The notes below the pieces were generated by a model. The model was not told the origin of the DNA, did not search any database, and worked only from the letters and a program-made list of their open reading frames with translations. The position numbers and the translations under genes were made by a program. Positions 36,171 to 45,664 of a DNA stretch of 64,000 bases are shown one piece after another. The stretch comes from Polytrichum commune. Lineage: Eukaryota; Streptophyta; Polytrichopsida; Polytrichales; Polytrichaceae. The stretch's first letter is position 1, and the number at the start of each line of letters is the position of its first letter. The stretch covers positions 36,277,081-36,341,080 of the forward strand of contig OX485809.1 in the NCBI GenBank assembly GCA_950295325.1. The letters are read 5' to 3'.

Positions 36171-37300
36171 AGTGGTCGATTCCTTGTTCATTGCTTACCT
36201 CAAAAAAATTTAAATTTAAAAAAAATTAGAATTATTATTTAAGAACACAAATTATTATTATTAAATTATTATTTTAAAATACAAAACAAAAAACACTTGC
36301 ATCCACAAGATTGCTTCAAATGTGCCTTATTGCAGAAACAAAACCTAATCTTGGAAGTTTAAAATCATTGCTTCAGTCTTTCTTCTGGATGAAGTTGCAT
36401 TTTGCTACTGAATACTGTAGTTGTTGTTACCATTGATTATTATGATTTATTTTTTTATTTTTTTTATTCCCCCCCCCCCCCCCTAAGGGTGTGGTAAGGG
36501 GGATGTTAACCCTTCCCCTACGAATTTTTAGAAAAAGGGGTTGAAGACAAGATAAGGGGCGGGCCTCTTGACCCTTGGGCAACCCTCCAAAATAAGTTTA
36601 AGACCCAACCGAAAATTGTTGCATGTCCTAGGTCCTTCCTGTCCAACTCTATGTTCGGGGAAAACCGATGGCTAGTTCATTATCAGCTGATGGATTTCCC
36701 CTCATGGTCGGTCCAAATTTCCAACCATCGGATGGCAATCCGACTGTAATTTCAATCCTCCGGCAATTAGCCGATGGACCATAAAGTGTCCCGGAAATGT
36801 AGCCGATTCTTCTTGTGAGTTACTGGATTTCAGCCGGAAGCATCCAGAGCGCTATTTGTCTGGGGCATCTGATGATGCACTTGAGGAAGTACCCTAAACC
36901 TTAAACTTTTTGAATTATGCAACCTTTCCATGACCAAATCCAATTGCTTCTATGAAGAATTGGGGGACCCTTGGCCTTCAAGCGGTGAAGGCATTGCTAG
37001 GTTCAATTCCTGCCAAGGATATTAACTCTTCAAATTTAAAGTTTTGAACATGCCTTTCTTTTCACTTATTCAAGATTTTGTACTAAGAAATGATTTCTAA
37101 TAACTTTTCATACATTTTTTAAACAATTAGTGCCGATATGAATTCCATTTAATCAGATATTGACCGATGAAAATATGGAAATATAGGCAATTGGCCGATT
37201 GATTTTACAAAAGACCGGCTGTTGCCGATGTAAATTGGGAAAAATCCGACCCTTCGTAGCAACTACCGGCAATTAGCCACTAAGGCTTCAAAAACTTCCC
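36171..37300. other. Intergenic DNA, no gene seen
   Basis: It includes an AT-rich block, a poly-C run around 36471-36483, and dispersed 'gccgatgg' and 'ggcaattagccg' words between 36660 and 37290 that suggest degraded short repeats. No coding motif was recognised. Confidence 0.45.
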
Positions 37301-37314
37301 GAACTCTGGTCCAA

Positions 37315-38130
37315 CTTCGAAAAAGTTGACTTTGCATTCTTGAAGGCCACCTCATCTATAACATTCATGTTGAGCGCACCTCACCTTCAAGGTCCAAAAT
37401 CCAATATATATGTTCACTTCCAGATAAAATATGAGTAATTCATTGGGATTACATTCTTGAAGTGAAATCGTCAATAAAACATATAAATAAATTTTGGAAG
37501 CTAAAAATATAATTAATCTTCATACGCATCAAAGTCTTCTTTTTTGTGACTTACAATTTAAAAGCACCTTTGAGGGGCCTTTGTCATTTTAAAGTTGAAC
37601 ATAAAATACATGTCTAATTTTGGCATATTCATCTCATAATACTATTATAATATTATTAGTATTACTTTATATTAATGCCTTCTCATATCACAAAAATTCA
37701 TACACAATCAAACTAACTAAATGTAATTGAAAGTGGTTGAGAGTAATTCGGTGTGTACTTCAGTATCTTGATACACTTGATTACGTAATTACACTTTATG
37801 CACACTTATTGAAATGAATATGCTTAAATTAGCACATTATTTTATGTTCACCTTTATAATGAATGGCCCATTCAAATGATAAGCTTCAAAGTTATAACCT
37901 TGATGCTCATGGGGATTTTTTTTTCCATATTCTCATCATCCAAACTTAATTACATATTTTATTGATGATTTTACCGTGGGAATAAAATCCCAGTCAATTG
38001 TTTATTTACTAAGTGGAAGTGACCATATGTATTGGATTTTGGGCCTTCAAGATGAGGTGCATTTAATATGGGTTTTATGGACAAGGCAATCTTCAAGAAT
38101 GCAAGGGCAACTTTTTTTTGAAGTCGGGTG
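37315..38130. repeat. Foldback repeat with arms of about 200 bp
   Basis: The segment 37328-37530 ('cattcttgaaggccacctca', 'cacctcaccttcaaggtcc', 'aaaatccaatatatatg', 'tcgtcaataaaac') matches the reverse complement of about 37900-38115 in the same order. The arms surround an AT-rich centre of about 350 bp with no coding motif. It is probably a non-autonomous DNA element; precise ends were not determined. Confidence 0.7.
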
Positions 38131-38376
38131 GGATGGACAATAAGTTTCGGTCAGGTTTGAAATGCGTATTAGTTTAGGCATACTTAATCATTAGAAGTTT
38201 ATTTGTTAGTAGCCTAGTCATTCAAATGTGACCGACATGACTATCATTGGGGGTTCTAGCAAAAAATCAAATTGGCCCATGACGCATTGTGTGACTTTGT
38301 TGCGAAACCCATCATAGACATTGGGACAGGTGATGGGCCTCACCCTAACCCATTACCCCAAGTGAACACACCTCAT

Positions 38377-38575
38377 CAGTTGAAGTCATGAAGTTCTCTA
38401 ATCCCTCTTGTAATATTGTCAAAATCGAACTCATAAACAAACAAAGGGATGTCAAAGAAGTCAAGTCCTTCAATTCCTATGGTAATGTTATCAAACTCGA
38501 ACAATCTCACAAATTGAGGGATGTCAAAGAAGTCAAGTTCTCCAATCCTTGCAATAATGTTGTCAAGCTTGAATT
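38377..38575 (+). repeat. 72-bp tandem repeat, about three copies, open in one frame
   Basis: Three consecutive units of about 72 bp keep one open frame. Each encodes a 24-residue unit of the form VKEVKxFNxxxNVxKLExxxKxRD, so the frame is preserved across copies. The frame continues to 38669 without a recognised domain. It may be a remnant of a repeat-containing protein or transposon gene; function unknown. Confidence 0.65.
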
Positions 38576-38879
38576 TGAATTTGGTGTATTTGAATTAGTT
38601 TGGATTTCCATATGGAATAACATAACATTGTATTCGTTAATTGGAGACTTTGAAAAGTCTCCAAACTAAATATTACCCATTGTTTGGGATGCTAATATTG
38701 TGAATATTGGGAATACTGGCCACATACTATTTTGCATATTCTCGCATGGGAAATAAGTGTGTTTTCAAATATAATAATAATCACCTAAATCATTATCAAA
38801 ACATGCACCAAATGGGCATTTCATTTCTTTGATTTTGAAGGTAGATGCATGATTAACTGAAAGCTTGAGGGGATCAATA

Positions 38880-39180
38880 GAGTTTCTTGGGATGTAAATG
38901 TTTTGTCACTAGCTGAACCCAACCTTGAATCCAAAAAGTGCATGCATATGGTTGACCTATATTTTGTTTCTGACTCCCAACAAACTCTAGAGTGATTAGC
39001 AAAGGAGGCTAAAATCCAAGGTCTTACCCCCCTTGATGACTCCAACCAACCATTGCCTTCACATATTGATTCTAGAGTTAGTGGTGAGAGCATTGACCAT
39101 GTGGCATTTGACATAAAGTCCACATTGGTGAGTGCAGAGGTTTTGGTTAGATATTTGCTCATTGAACATAATTTAGGAAA
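38880..39180 (+). pseudogene. Unrecognised decayed coding-like segment
   Basis: One plus-strand frame stays open for about 100 codons except for a TGA near 38995 (after SDSQQTLE). Its composition looks protein-like (for example KIQGLTPLDDS). I recognise no family. Together with the 72-bp repeat region just upstream it may belong to one degraded element. Confidence 0.35.
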
Positions 39181-39716
39181 TATTTGAAGGTAATAACCAT
39201 GGAGGATCACCAATGACACTTGAGGTCTTCAAACCAACATTTGTGGGTGTAGACTTGAGCACAAAAAATTGGATGTTGTTTATCGAGTGGTTCTAACCAC
39301 TTGAACTTGAACAACGACACAAATTGATTCGTAACTGAATGTGTAGACCCTAAACAGACTGTGTGGTTGGTGTTGGTTGGTTATGTTCTAATGCTACATG
39401 TATGTCTGCAATTGTATTATATAATACAAATATTTTATCATCATTTTCATGTGTATATGTTTTGAATGAGTGTATAGTCCACCCTCAATAGCTGTTAACA
39501 ATTCGGAGCAAGGAAACTTATAACACTAACGTGGTGTTAACACTTTAACACTTATTGGTGGTAGCATCAACATTATGTAGCATGTACATGAATAACACTT
39601 ATGTGACTAGAAGAGTGGATGACAAACCGTGAAAACGGTGAGTCATTTATGTGCTCAAACTAGTTATTAGTCATAACCGAACAACTAATGAACATAATCT
39701 GAGAATTACAAATGGT

Positions 39717-39808
39717 ATTGTGCCTACTACACATTGGATGAAAAAGTGTGACGACATCTGTTAAACCATCTGCTCTTGGATGAGCAATCCGTTATGCCCT
39801 GACTACCT
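39717..39808 (+). repeat. 92-bp direct repeat, left copy
   Basis: Bases 39717-39808 match 45573-45664 with equal length and about seven mismatches (both end gttatgccctgactacct). The two copies bracket the composition-distinct block with the retrotransposon. Confidence 0.9.
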
Positions 39809-39848
39809 AAACCTAAACCCTACCTAAAGCCTAAAGCCTAAACCCTTC
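39804..39848 (+). repeat. Degenerate telomere-like CCTAAA repeat
   Basis: Immediately after the left direct repeat comes a short run of units like cctaaacctaaaccctacc and ctaaagcctaaagcctaaac, resembling the plant telomere unit CCCTAAA with several errors. It is only about 40 bp, so chance or slippage cannot be excluded. Confidence 0.55.
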
Positions 39849-40167
39849 ACCCACCAATAGGGAATGTGAGCTAGGTTTAGACCGTCGTGAGATTTGTTAT
39901 GTCAGTTTAGTGGCACTGGTTTATTAAATAACTAACCTGTCTTCGCGGAACTAAAGTTGATCCAGGTTCCTTGACATTCGAATCAATCCAAGTTCGAGGC
40001 CAATAAGGCCAATGAAATAAACAACCACTTGGCATAAGAGGAAGATACGACAACCCCGCGGATACAAACCAAGCCCGAGACTAAGGAAAATGGTCCATAT
40101 GTGTAATGTAACTAGAATTATTAAGGAATATTCTAACTACAGTTGCCAGTGTGTAAGCAGAGAAAGA

Positions 40168-40490
40168 TGAGAGCTAGACAACTCTCAGTTGAAGATGATT
40201 GGATAGGAGTAAGACAACTCCAGATTGACAACATGTGCACTCGAGTTAGATAGCTCCGCATTTAGTGCATTGGAACTAGACCATTCCAATTGAGAATATG
40301 TGCACGTGAGTTAGACAACTCTCGATGAGGTGCACATGAGTTAGACCACTCCATATTTGGAAAGATGAATGTTATTCATTGGAGTTAGACAACTCTCAAT
40401 GAATAGATAAAGCTAGTTGGAATTAGACAGTTCCAACTAGAAGATGGAATGAATGAATTAGTTGGAATTAAACAGTTCCAATTGGAAGAA
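40168..40490 (+). repeat. Array of short hairpins sharing a TAGACA-type loop
   Basis: At least eight palindromes in about 320 bp have different stems but almost the same 6-8 base loop. Clear examples are ctagttggaa-ttagacag-ttccaactag near 40414-40441 (10-bp perfect stem), a stem containing cattg-gagttagacaactc-caatg at about 40377-40402, attggaa-ctagacca-ttccaat near 40269-40290, ggagt-aagaca-actcc near 40206-40221, and gagag-ctagacaa-ctctc near 40170-40187. Arms change together so that pairing is kept. Confidence 0.8.
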
Positions 40491-40998
40491 TGGAATTGAG
40501 ATAAGAGATGAAAGAAAGTTCTAGAAGAACCAAAGATAGAAGATTAATAGTAGAACTATGACATAGAGCTATGAATAGAATACTTTTATTATATGTAAAT
40601 ATAGAAAGTAAAAGTAGTGCTTCGGCATAAGAAGAAGCTCGGGGGAGGAGAGAGGATCTTTTTTGTCTCTCTCCTATGGTCGGGTGGTAGAGCTTCTATG
40701 ACCAAACCATATTTGGTCGATTGTAAGTTGATGTTACAAGAAAATAAAATAGGTGTTCATTTTATCAATTGGGTTAAGAATTGCGATTGTTATAGTCCGT
40801 GACCAACGAGTAAGAGGTTTGTAACAATATGCTATAGATAATAAGGGAGGTGGAAGATTCAACTTCGAAATGGGTGAGGAAGATGGTAAACGCTAAACAA
40901 AGTTGCCACCACAACCCGAACTCGAAGAACAAAAAGGTAGGGAAATTGCGAAAGGCCCGAAAATGCTACCCCAAGAATGTGGATAAGTAAAAAGAAGA

Positions 40999-41158
40999 AT
41001 CCCCCCTACGGGAGGCGGGGGACCTCCAGAAATGGGGAAATTGGAAAGAGACCAAAAATGCTACCCCATCCTCCCTACAGAAGGATGGGGACCGCAATAA
41101 AACGGAAGGTTGAAAAACGAACGAAATGCCACCCCCCCTCCTTGCGGGAGGAGGGGGA
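40999..41158 (+). repeat. Three GC-rich hairpin units upstream of the coding region
   Basis: Three successive units, each following an 'aaatgc.accc'-like lead, fold into G:C hairpins: ccccc..ggggg near 41001-41021, ccccatcct-ccctacag-aaggatgggg near 41064-41090, and ccccctcc-ttgc-gggaggaggggg near 41132-41158. Each is followed by 'ggggacc'. Spacing is about 65 bp. It is probably part of the element's 5' leader. Confidence 0.75.
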
Positions 41159-41327
41159 CCGCAAACTTGCTGGAAGTTGGAAAAATACTGAAAATGGATA
41201 CCTCAAGATAGTCTAGGAGTTGAGGGGAATGAGAGCTAGCATAAGATTAACCTAGACGTAGGATTAGTCGAAATGAGAATGGGAATGGTTTATCACGTTG
41301 AAATGTGGGATGCAAATATGAACTAGG

Positions 41328-44300
41328 ATGGACCCGGAGGAGGAGGCACGACTCGACCACCGAGATGACGACTGGACGCCAAAGGCTCGAGAGTGGCAGG
41401 CCACGCATAACCAAGTTGAAAGGGCAACGCGATGGACCACGAAACCGGTTAATAGAGAAATTGATAATGATAACACGATCATCGCCGAGTTCAAGATGAA
41501 GATGGCGATGGTCTTGAGGGCAAATGAGGAGATCGATAGAGGACCTACGATTTAGGCCGGCGGCGATGGTCAAAAACTTCGAGCCAAAGACTCAAAGGAG
41601 GTTTAGGGGCATAAGTAAGGCCATATTTAAATATGGTTTACAACAACTCCCTAAGGCCGAGCGAGAACGGGACGCAACGAAGGGCGAACGAATAGATGCG
41701 GTTGTAAGATGGGGGTTAAGCTTAGCGACAATTAGGATATTTGGGACAGTTAAGCATTGACCCCCCACCCCAATGCGGGGCATCCACGCGAACAAACCCC
41801 GCGAAAAGAAGAGGCCCGCAACCGGATTGCGAAGGGAGGCCAAGAAGGCTTTGAACAGGAGGTATATCGGCTCCATCTACAAATTTCATAGATGATTGTA
41901 TAAGGGTGGAGCGAGCCGGACGAATATCGAGGCGAAGGCGGCCGAACTCTATGAATTCGTCCCCCCGAGCTTCACGGGGAATGTAATTCGGGCGGACCAA
42001 ATCGCACCATTCCCATGGGACAACGAATATCTTAAGGAAGTAAGGCAAAACGAAGCGAAACTGGGCAATCCATTTTAAATGGAGGTAAAGGAGGAAGATA
42101 AGCGAGACCTCATAGTAAAAAAGATGTGGCAAATAATCCGCAAAGGGAACGGAAATAGAGGTCTCGGGTACGATCAAATAACTTAGCATATTGACGCAAT
42201 GCAATAAGATGCCGCTAATAAAATGGTTGATAAATACGTTTAGAGTTCAAACTAAGTTCGAAATAATCTATCTGGCTTATAAACTCGGTTTCGTCTCTTA
42301 TATACCGAAACTGGGGGCCCCAAATTTAAGACCAGTCACGTTATTGCCGGTCTTTTTCAAGATACAAAGTAAATACATGACATTTGTAGCTTACGAAGTG
42401 ATAAAAGAAACGGTGCGGGTGGCATACACACACACGCCCTTCATGTTCCAAATGGAAGTTAACCCCGTGGTCACTAGCTGCCGGGATACGAACCTGAAAC
42501 TAACGGCAATCTTAGAGGATAGTCAGCACAAACGAAATAAGCTATATTACTTATTTATGGACTTCAAGGGGGCATTCACGTTCCTCCCCCTGGGTCTTAT
42601 AATGAAGACCATTGATATATTGCCCATATGTTCGATCCTACGACAAATGTGGAAGGAAACGACAAGCGGAAATCATGTGCGGTTGATTGTTAACGGAGAA
42701 GTGTCCGAGCTAATTACTATAATGAGGGGGGTTGCATAAGGCAATACAATTAGCCCCTCACATTCGCAGTGGTAAAAAAATTAGTTGCGAAGTGGATAGC
42801 GAAGGAGTACAGAGGGTATTCGATCGCGAGAATCGAGATAAATGGGATGGACTATATGGACAATGAGGTTCGTATAGTAGATACGGAATAAGACATTCGG
42901 AAGATGGCCGAAATTCAGAGTGATTTCGCGGAATGGGCGAGAATGAAGTTTGGGATCCACAAGTGTGCGTATTAGGGGCGTAAGTTCGTGAGATGCAGAG
43001 GGGAAGATATAAAATTAAAAAACTTCAATCTATGTGGTGAAGCGATCCCGCAATTAGAGGGATCGGAAGCGTGTAAATACCTAGGCGAGTATAAGGCCCT
43101 GGTATCGACAAAAACTAATCAGAGTCCAATTCTGCCTTGCAGACCGAATGAAGAGAGGCGGGAGACGCATGAAGAAAAACGTGCCCTTGCCAAGTGCAAG
43201 GCGAGGGTGGCCCAACTAGACACGTCGCGAATTCAGAAGTTACACTACGCGGGGAAGCTAGACTTCCTGTCACAGGCGGCGAGACCGTTAATCGAGATCT
43301 TGTGTCCAATGAATCCGCCGCCTAATTATATCCCGGATGAAATAACCAAGATCCAATATGGGGCGGTGTAAAGGATACTAGGATGGCCGGCGAAACGAAG
43401 AGGGAAGGGACAATTCGAGATGAGTACGGACCATCTCGGGTTGCGATTACCGAACTTCAAAACAATCAGATATTCAATGCTAATGAATACGGCCTATGCC
43501 TTTATGAACAATCTGAACCCGCAAGTGAAGACGCTATTCAAACATATGGTGGAAAAAACACAAGTAGCGGCGGGGATACTGCGGGCCCCACGAGGAAAAA
43601 TCTTTATGGATTGGGACGTGGTTTACGGGAACCCAGTATTCAATGTAAACACGCAGATGAAGGGGCTCGCGTATTAGAAACCAACCAGAACGGACCCGAA
43701 AGCGAGACGTAAGATATGAACGCGAGACAAAGATAAATGCCGAACTTATATCGCGTTTATGTATTACATTTGTCAGACTCTTGGCGTGAGGATAACAACG
43801 GGAGATATATTTAAGGTAGATATCCGTAATGACAACCTTAAAGGACTCAAAATGGTAAAGGTAATCGGCAATATGAACAATGGAATGGGCCCGAATGTGC
43901 AAGCGATGCCAGACAACGAGAAACTTAAGTTAAAGGAGAATACGAAGAAGGTAGTATGATACCGCAATGGACTCGAGATCGTGAAAAAAATTGCCTCAAA
44001 AAAATTCGCGCACGACGGGGCCTACGCACTCGGAAGCCGCAAGTGAATCCGGACCTCGTGTTTGAATATGCTGGAATATAAGACGATGATTGCGGCCGCA
44101 TTTAATATGCTATCCGTAAAGTCGGTGGTGAGTACCTGGACCCGACGCAGGGAAGTGTATTGCGACAATTGCCGAGACCGAAAACGAGAAACAGTTAAAC
44201 ACATGTTTTACAGCTGTAAGTATCCGTTCTATGAGGCGATAAAGACGAAACGCCACGATAAAGTAAGAATAAAACTTTACTGTTGGATGAAGCTAAGAGC

Positions 44301-44823
44301 GGATAGAGCAAACTTGGGAGATTAGACGCGTTTCAAATCTGGATGGCAGAAAATACGTGGGGCGTGCCGAACGATAATGTGCTAATATTTACGAAAATAC
44401 TAGAAGACGCCCGAATAACGAGTCGGAGCGCGGCGAGGAGATGACATGCAAATGATTTACCGGAATTACCAGATCGAGATATGAAAAATTTCAGTCGTAA
44501 TGGAAAATGCGATAGCGAACGCGAAACGACAGAAGGCCAATAAGTATAACGAACTAGTCGATGTGGTATGCCGGAAATATCCGCAAAGTGACGTAAAATT
44601 TCGCGTGATGGTATTTGGAGGAATGAGGACGGTTTCAACGTCAATAAAACAAACCCTGCGCGAGATTCAGCCTAAGGCGCAGACATTTTGGGTGATCCAT
44701 CAGATTATCAAAGTCATCGGAAATTATAGTCACAAGTTGTGGATAGTTCGGGAGCAACTTCACAACTGGAGGCAGAACTATCCGAACGAGGAGGCGGAGA
44801 CGTGGATCCCGAAATGTAGGTAG
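41328..44823 (+). pseudogene. Reverse transcriptase / Cys-His motif / REL-like endonuclease polyprotein, decayed
   Basis: Residual frames can be followed in order. NRGLGYDQIT (about 42160) resembles the RT0 motif; YIPKLGAPNLRPVTLLPVFF is motif-2-like. FMDFKGAF holds the first catalytic Asp. MRGVA-stop-GNTISP corresponds to RGVxQGxxxSP, and YMDN to the YxDD box with its second Asp changed. KYLGEYK is thumb-like. A CDNC..ET..HMFYSC motif is followed by KRHDKV (about 44160-44260), an arrangement I associate with R2/R4 elements. Then ISVVMENA..K..KYNEL and VMVFGGM (44485-44640) resemble a restriction-like endonuclease. In-frame stops: 41758, 41893, 42076, 42184, 42205, 42737, 42889, 42973, 43369, 43675, 44482. 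At least three frameshifts are present. It cannot make a functional protein. The clade call is from memory. Confidence 0.75.
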
Positions 44824-45031
44824 GTGCGAAGGGAGTATTTTAAATATTGCGAGAACTTGGAGCAACGAGAGGAATAAGACCTAGGAACCTCCACGAACAG
44901 ACCTTGGAACGGCCGTGACTACCGAACCGAACGCACATCGATCGATACTACTATAAGGTCCTTAGTAACGCAGCTAGATGGGCAAGAAATGTCATGCCGA
45001 AAATCCAAATATATTAGAGTAAATAAAAAGT

Positions 45032-45059
45032 AGCCGTAAAAGACGTGTCTTTAACGGCT
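45032..45059 (+). repeat. Hairpin in the 3' region of the retrotransposon
   Basis: agccgtaaaagac and gtctttaacggct pair with one mismatch across a minimal loop, about 200 bp after the last coding remnant. It may be a 3'-UTR structure; no function can be shown. Confidence 0.6.
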
Positions 45060-45572
45060 TAGTGTAGCGCATATACTAAGAGTTCGGGGGACTGGGAGGA
45101 AAGATAAAAGACCATCCGAACAACCGCCCATATAACTAGGTCTAGAGCAGTTAGCGTTTTTAAATCTGCCTCCGTGTTCAGATTAATTTATAAAACTTTT
45201 ACTGGACAGGGATTGCCGACCCGTCTCGGCGGAGGTGAGGACCTTTCCGAACCGAAGGCGGCAAACCACCTGCCGAAATATGTATAAATTTAATATATAA
45301 ATAAAAAACAACCGAAATTATTTTGCCCTTAGGACAAGGCAAGTCCTAAAATCTAGCAAAGAAGTGATGCTAGAATCAACTCGAAGGATACTAACCGAAC
45401 GAGGCCTCGGCAAGCCGTTGGAGGGGGCCCGAGAGACTAGAACCCCCCGCGCACTCAAGGACGAAAGTGCAGTTCCGGGATAGAAACCGACAAAAGGGAT
45501 TACGTACTTAAAATACCCACCCTCAACACGAACATCCCCCGGACCCCGACTATGTTCACCCACCAATAGGGA

Positions 45573-45664
45573 ATTGTGCTTACTACACATTGGATGAAAA
45601 AGTGTAACGAATTCTATTAAACCATTTGTTCTTGGATGAGCAATCCGTTATGCCCTGACTACCT
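45573..45664 (+). repeat. 92-bp direct repeat, right copy
   Basis: Partner of 39717-39808, same orientation, no indels. The last base of the 19-bp boundary word overlaps its start. Confidence 0.9.

Larger units (their letters stand above)
39846..45573 (+). mobile_element. Decayed non-LTR retrotransposon with R2/R4/CRE-like domain order
   Basis: The block begins and ends with the same 19 bp (ttcacccaccaatagggaa at 39846-39864 and 45555-45573), nested within the 92-bp direct repeats. It is richer in G+C and CpG than both flanks. In order it holds a short-hairpin array (40168-40490), three GC-rich hairpins (40999-41158), a broken coding region (41328-44823) and a 3' hairpin (45032-45059) followed by an AT-rich stretch. 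Whether the direct repeats are a long target duplication, a feature of the element, or earlier local sequence is unresolved. Confidence 0.7.

Noticed and set aside
38821-39219. 132-codon minus-strand open frame
   Set aside because: The opposite strand has a more protein-like frame with one stop; the minus frame looks like its shadow.
40168-40490. CRISPR-like array
   Set aside because: Units are palindromes with variable stems and a shared loop, not identical repeats with unique spacers, and the genome is a plant's.
41328-44823. A reassigned genetic code (TAA/TAG read as Gln) for the retrotransposon
   Set aside because: Some stops sit at Gln positions, but TGA stops and at least three frameshifts are also present, so ordinary decay explains it better.
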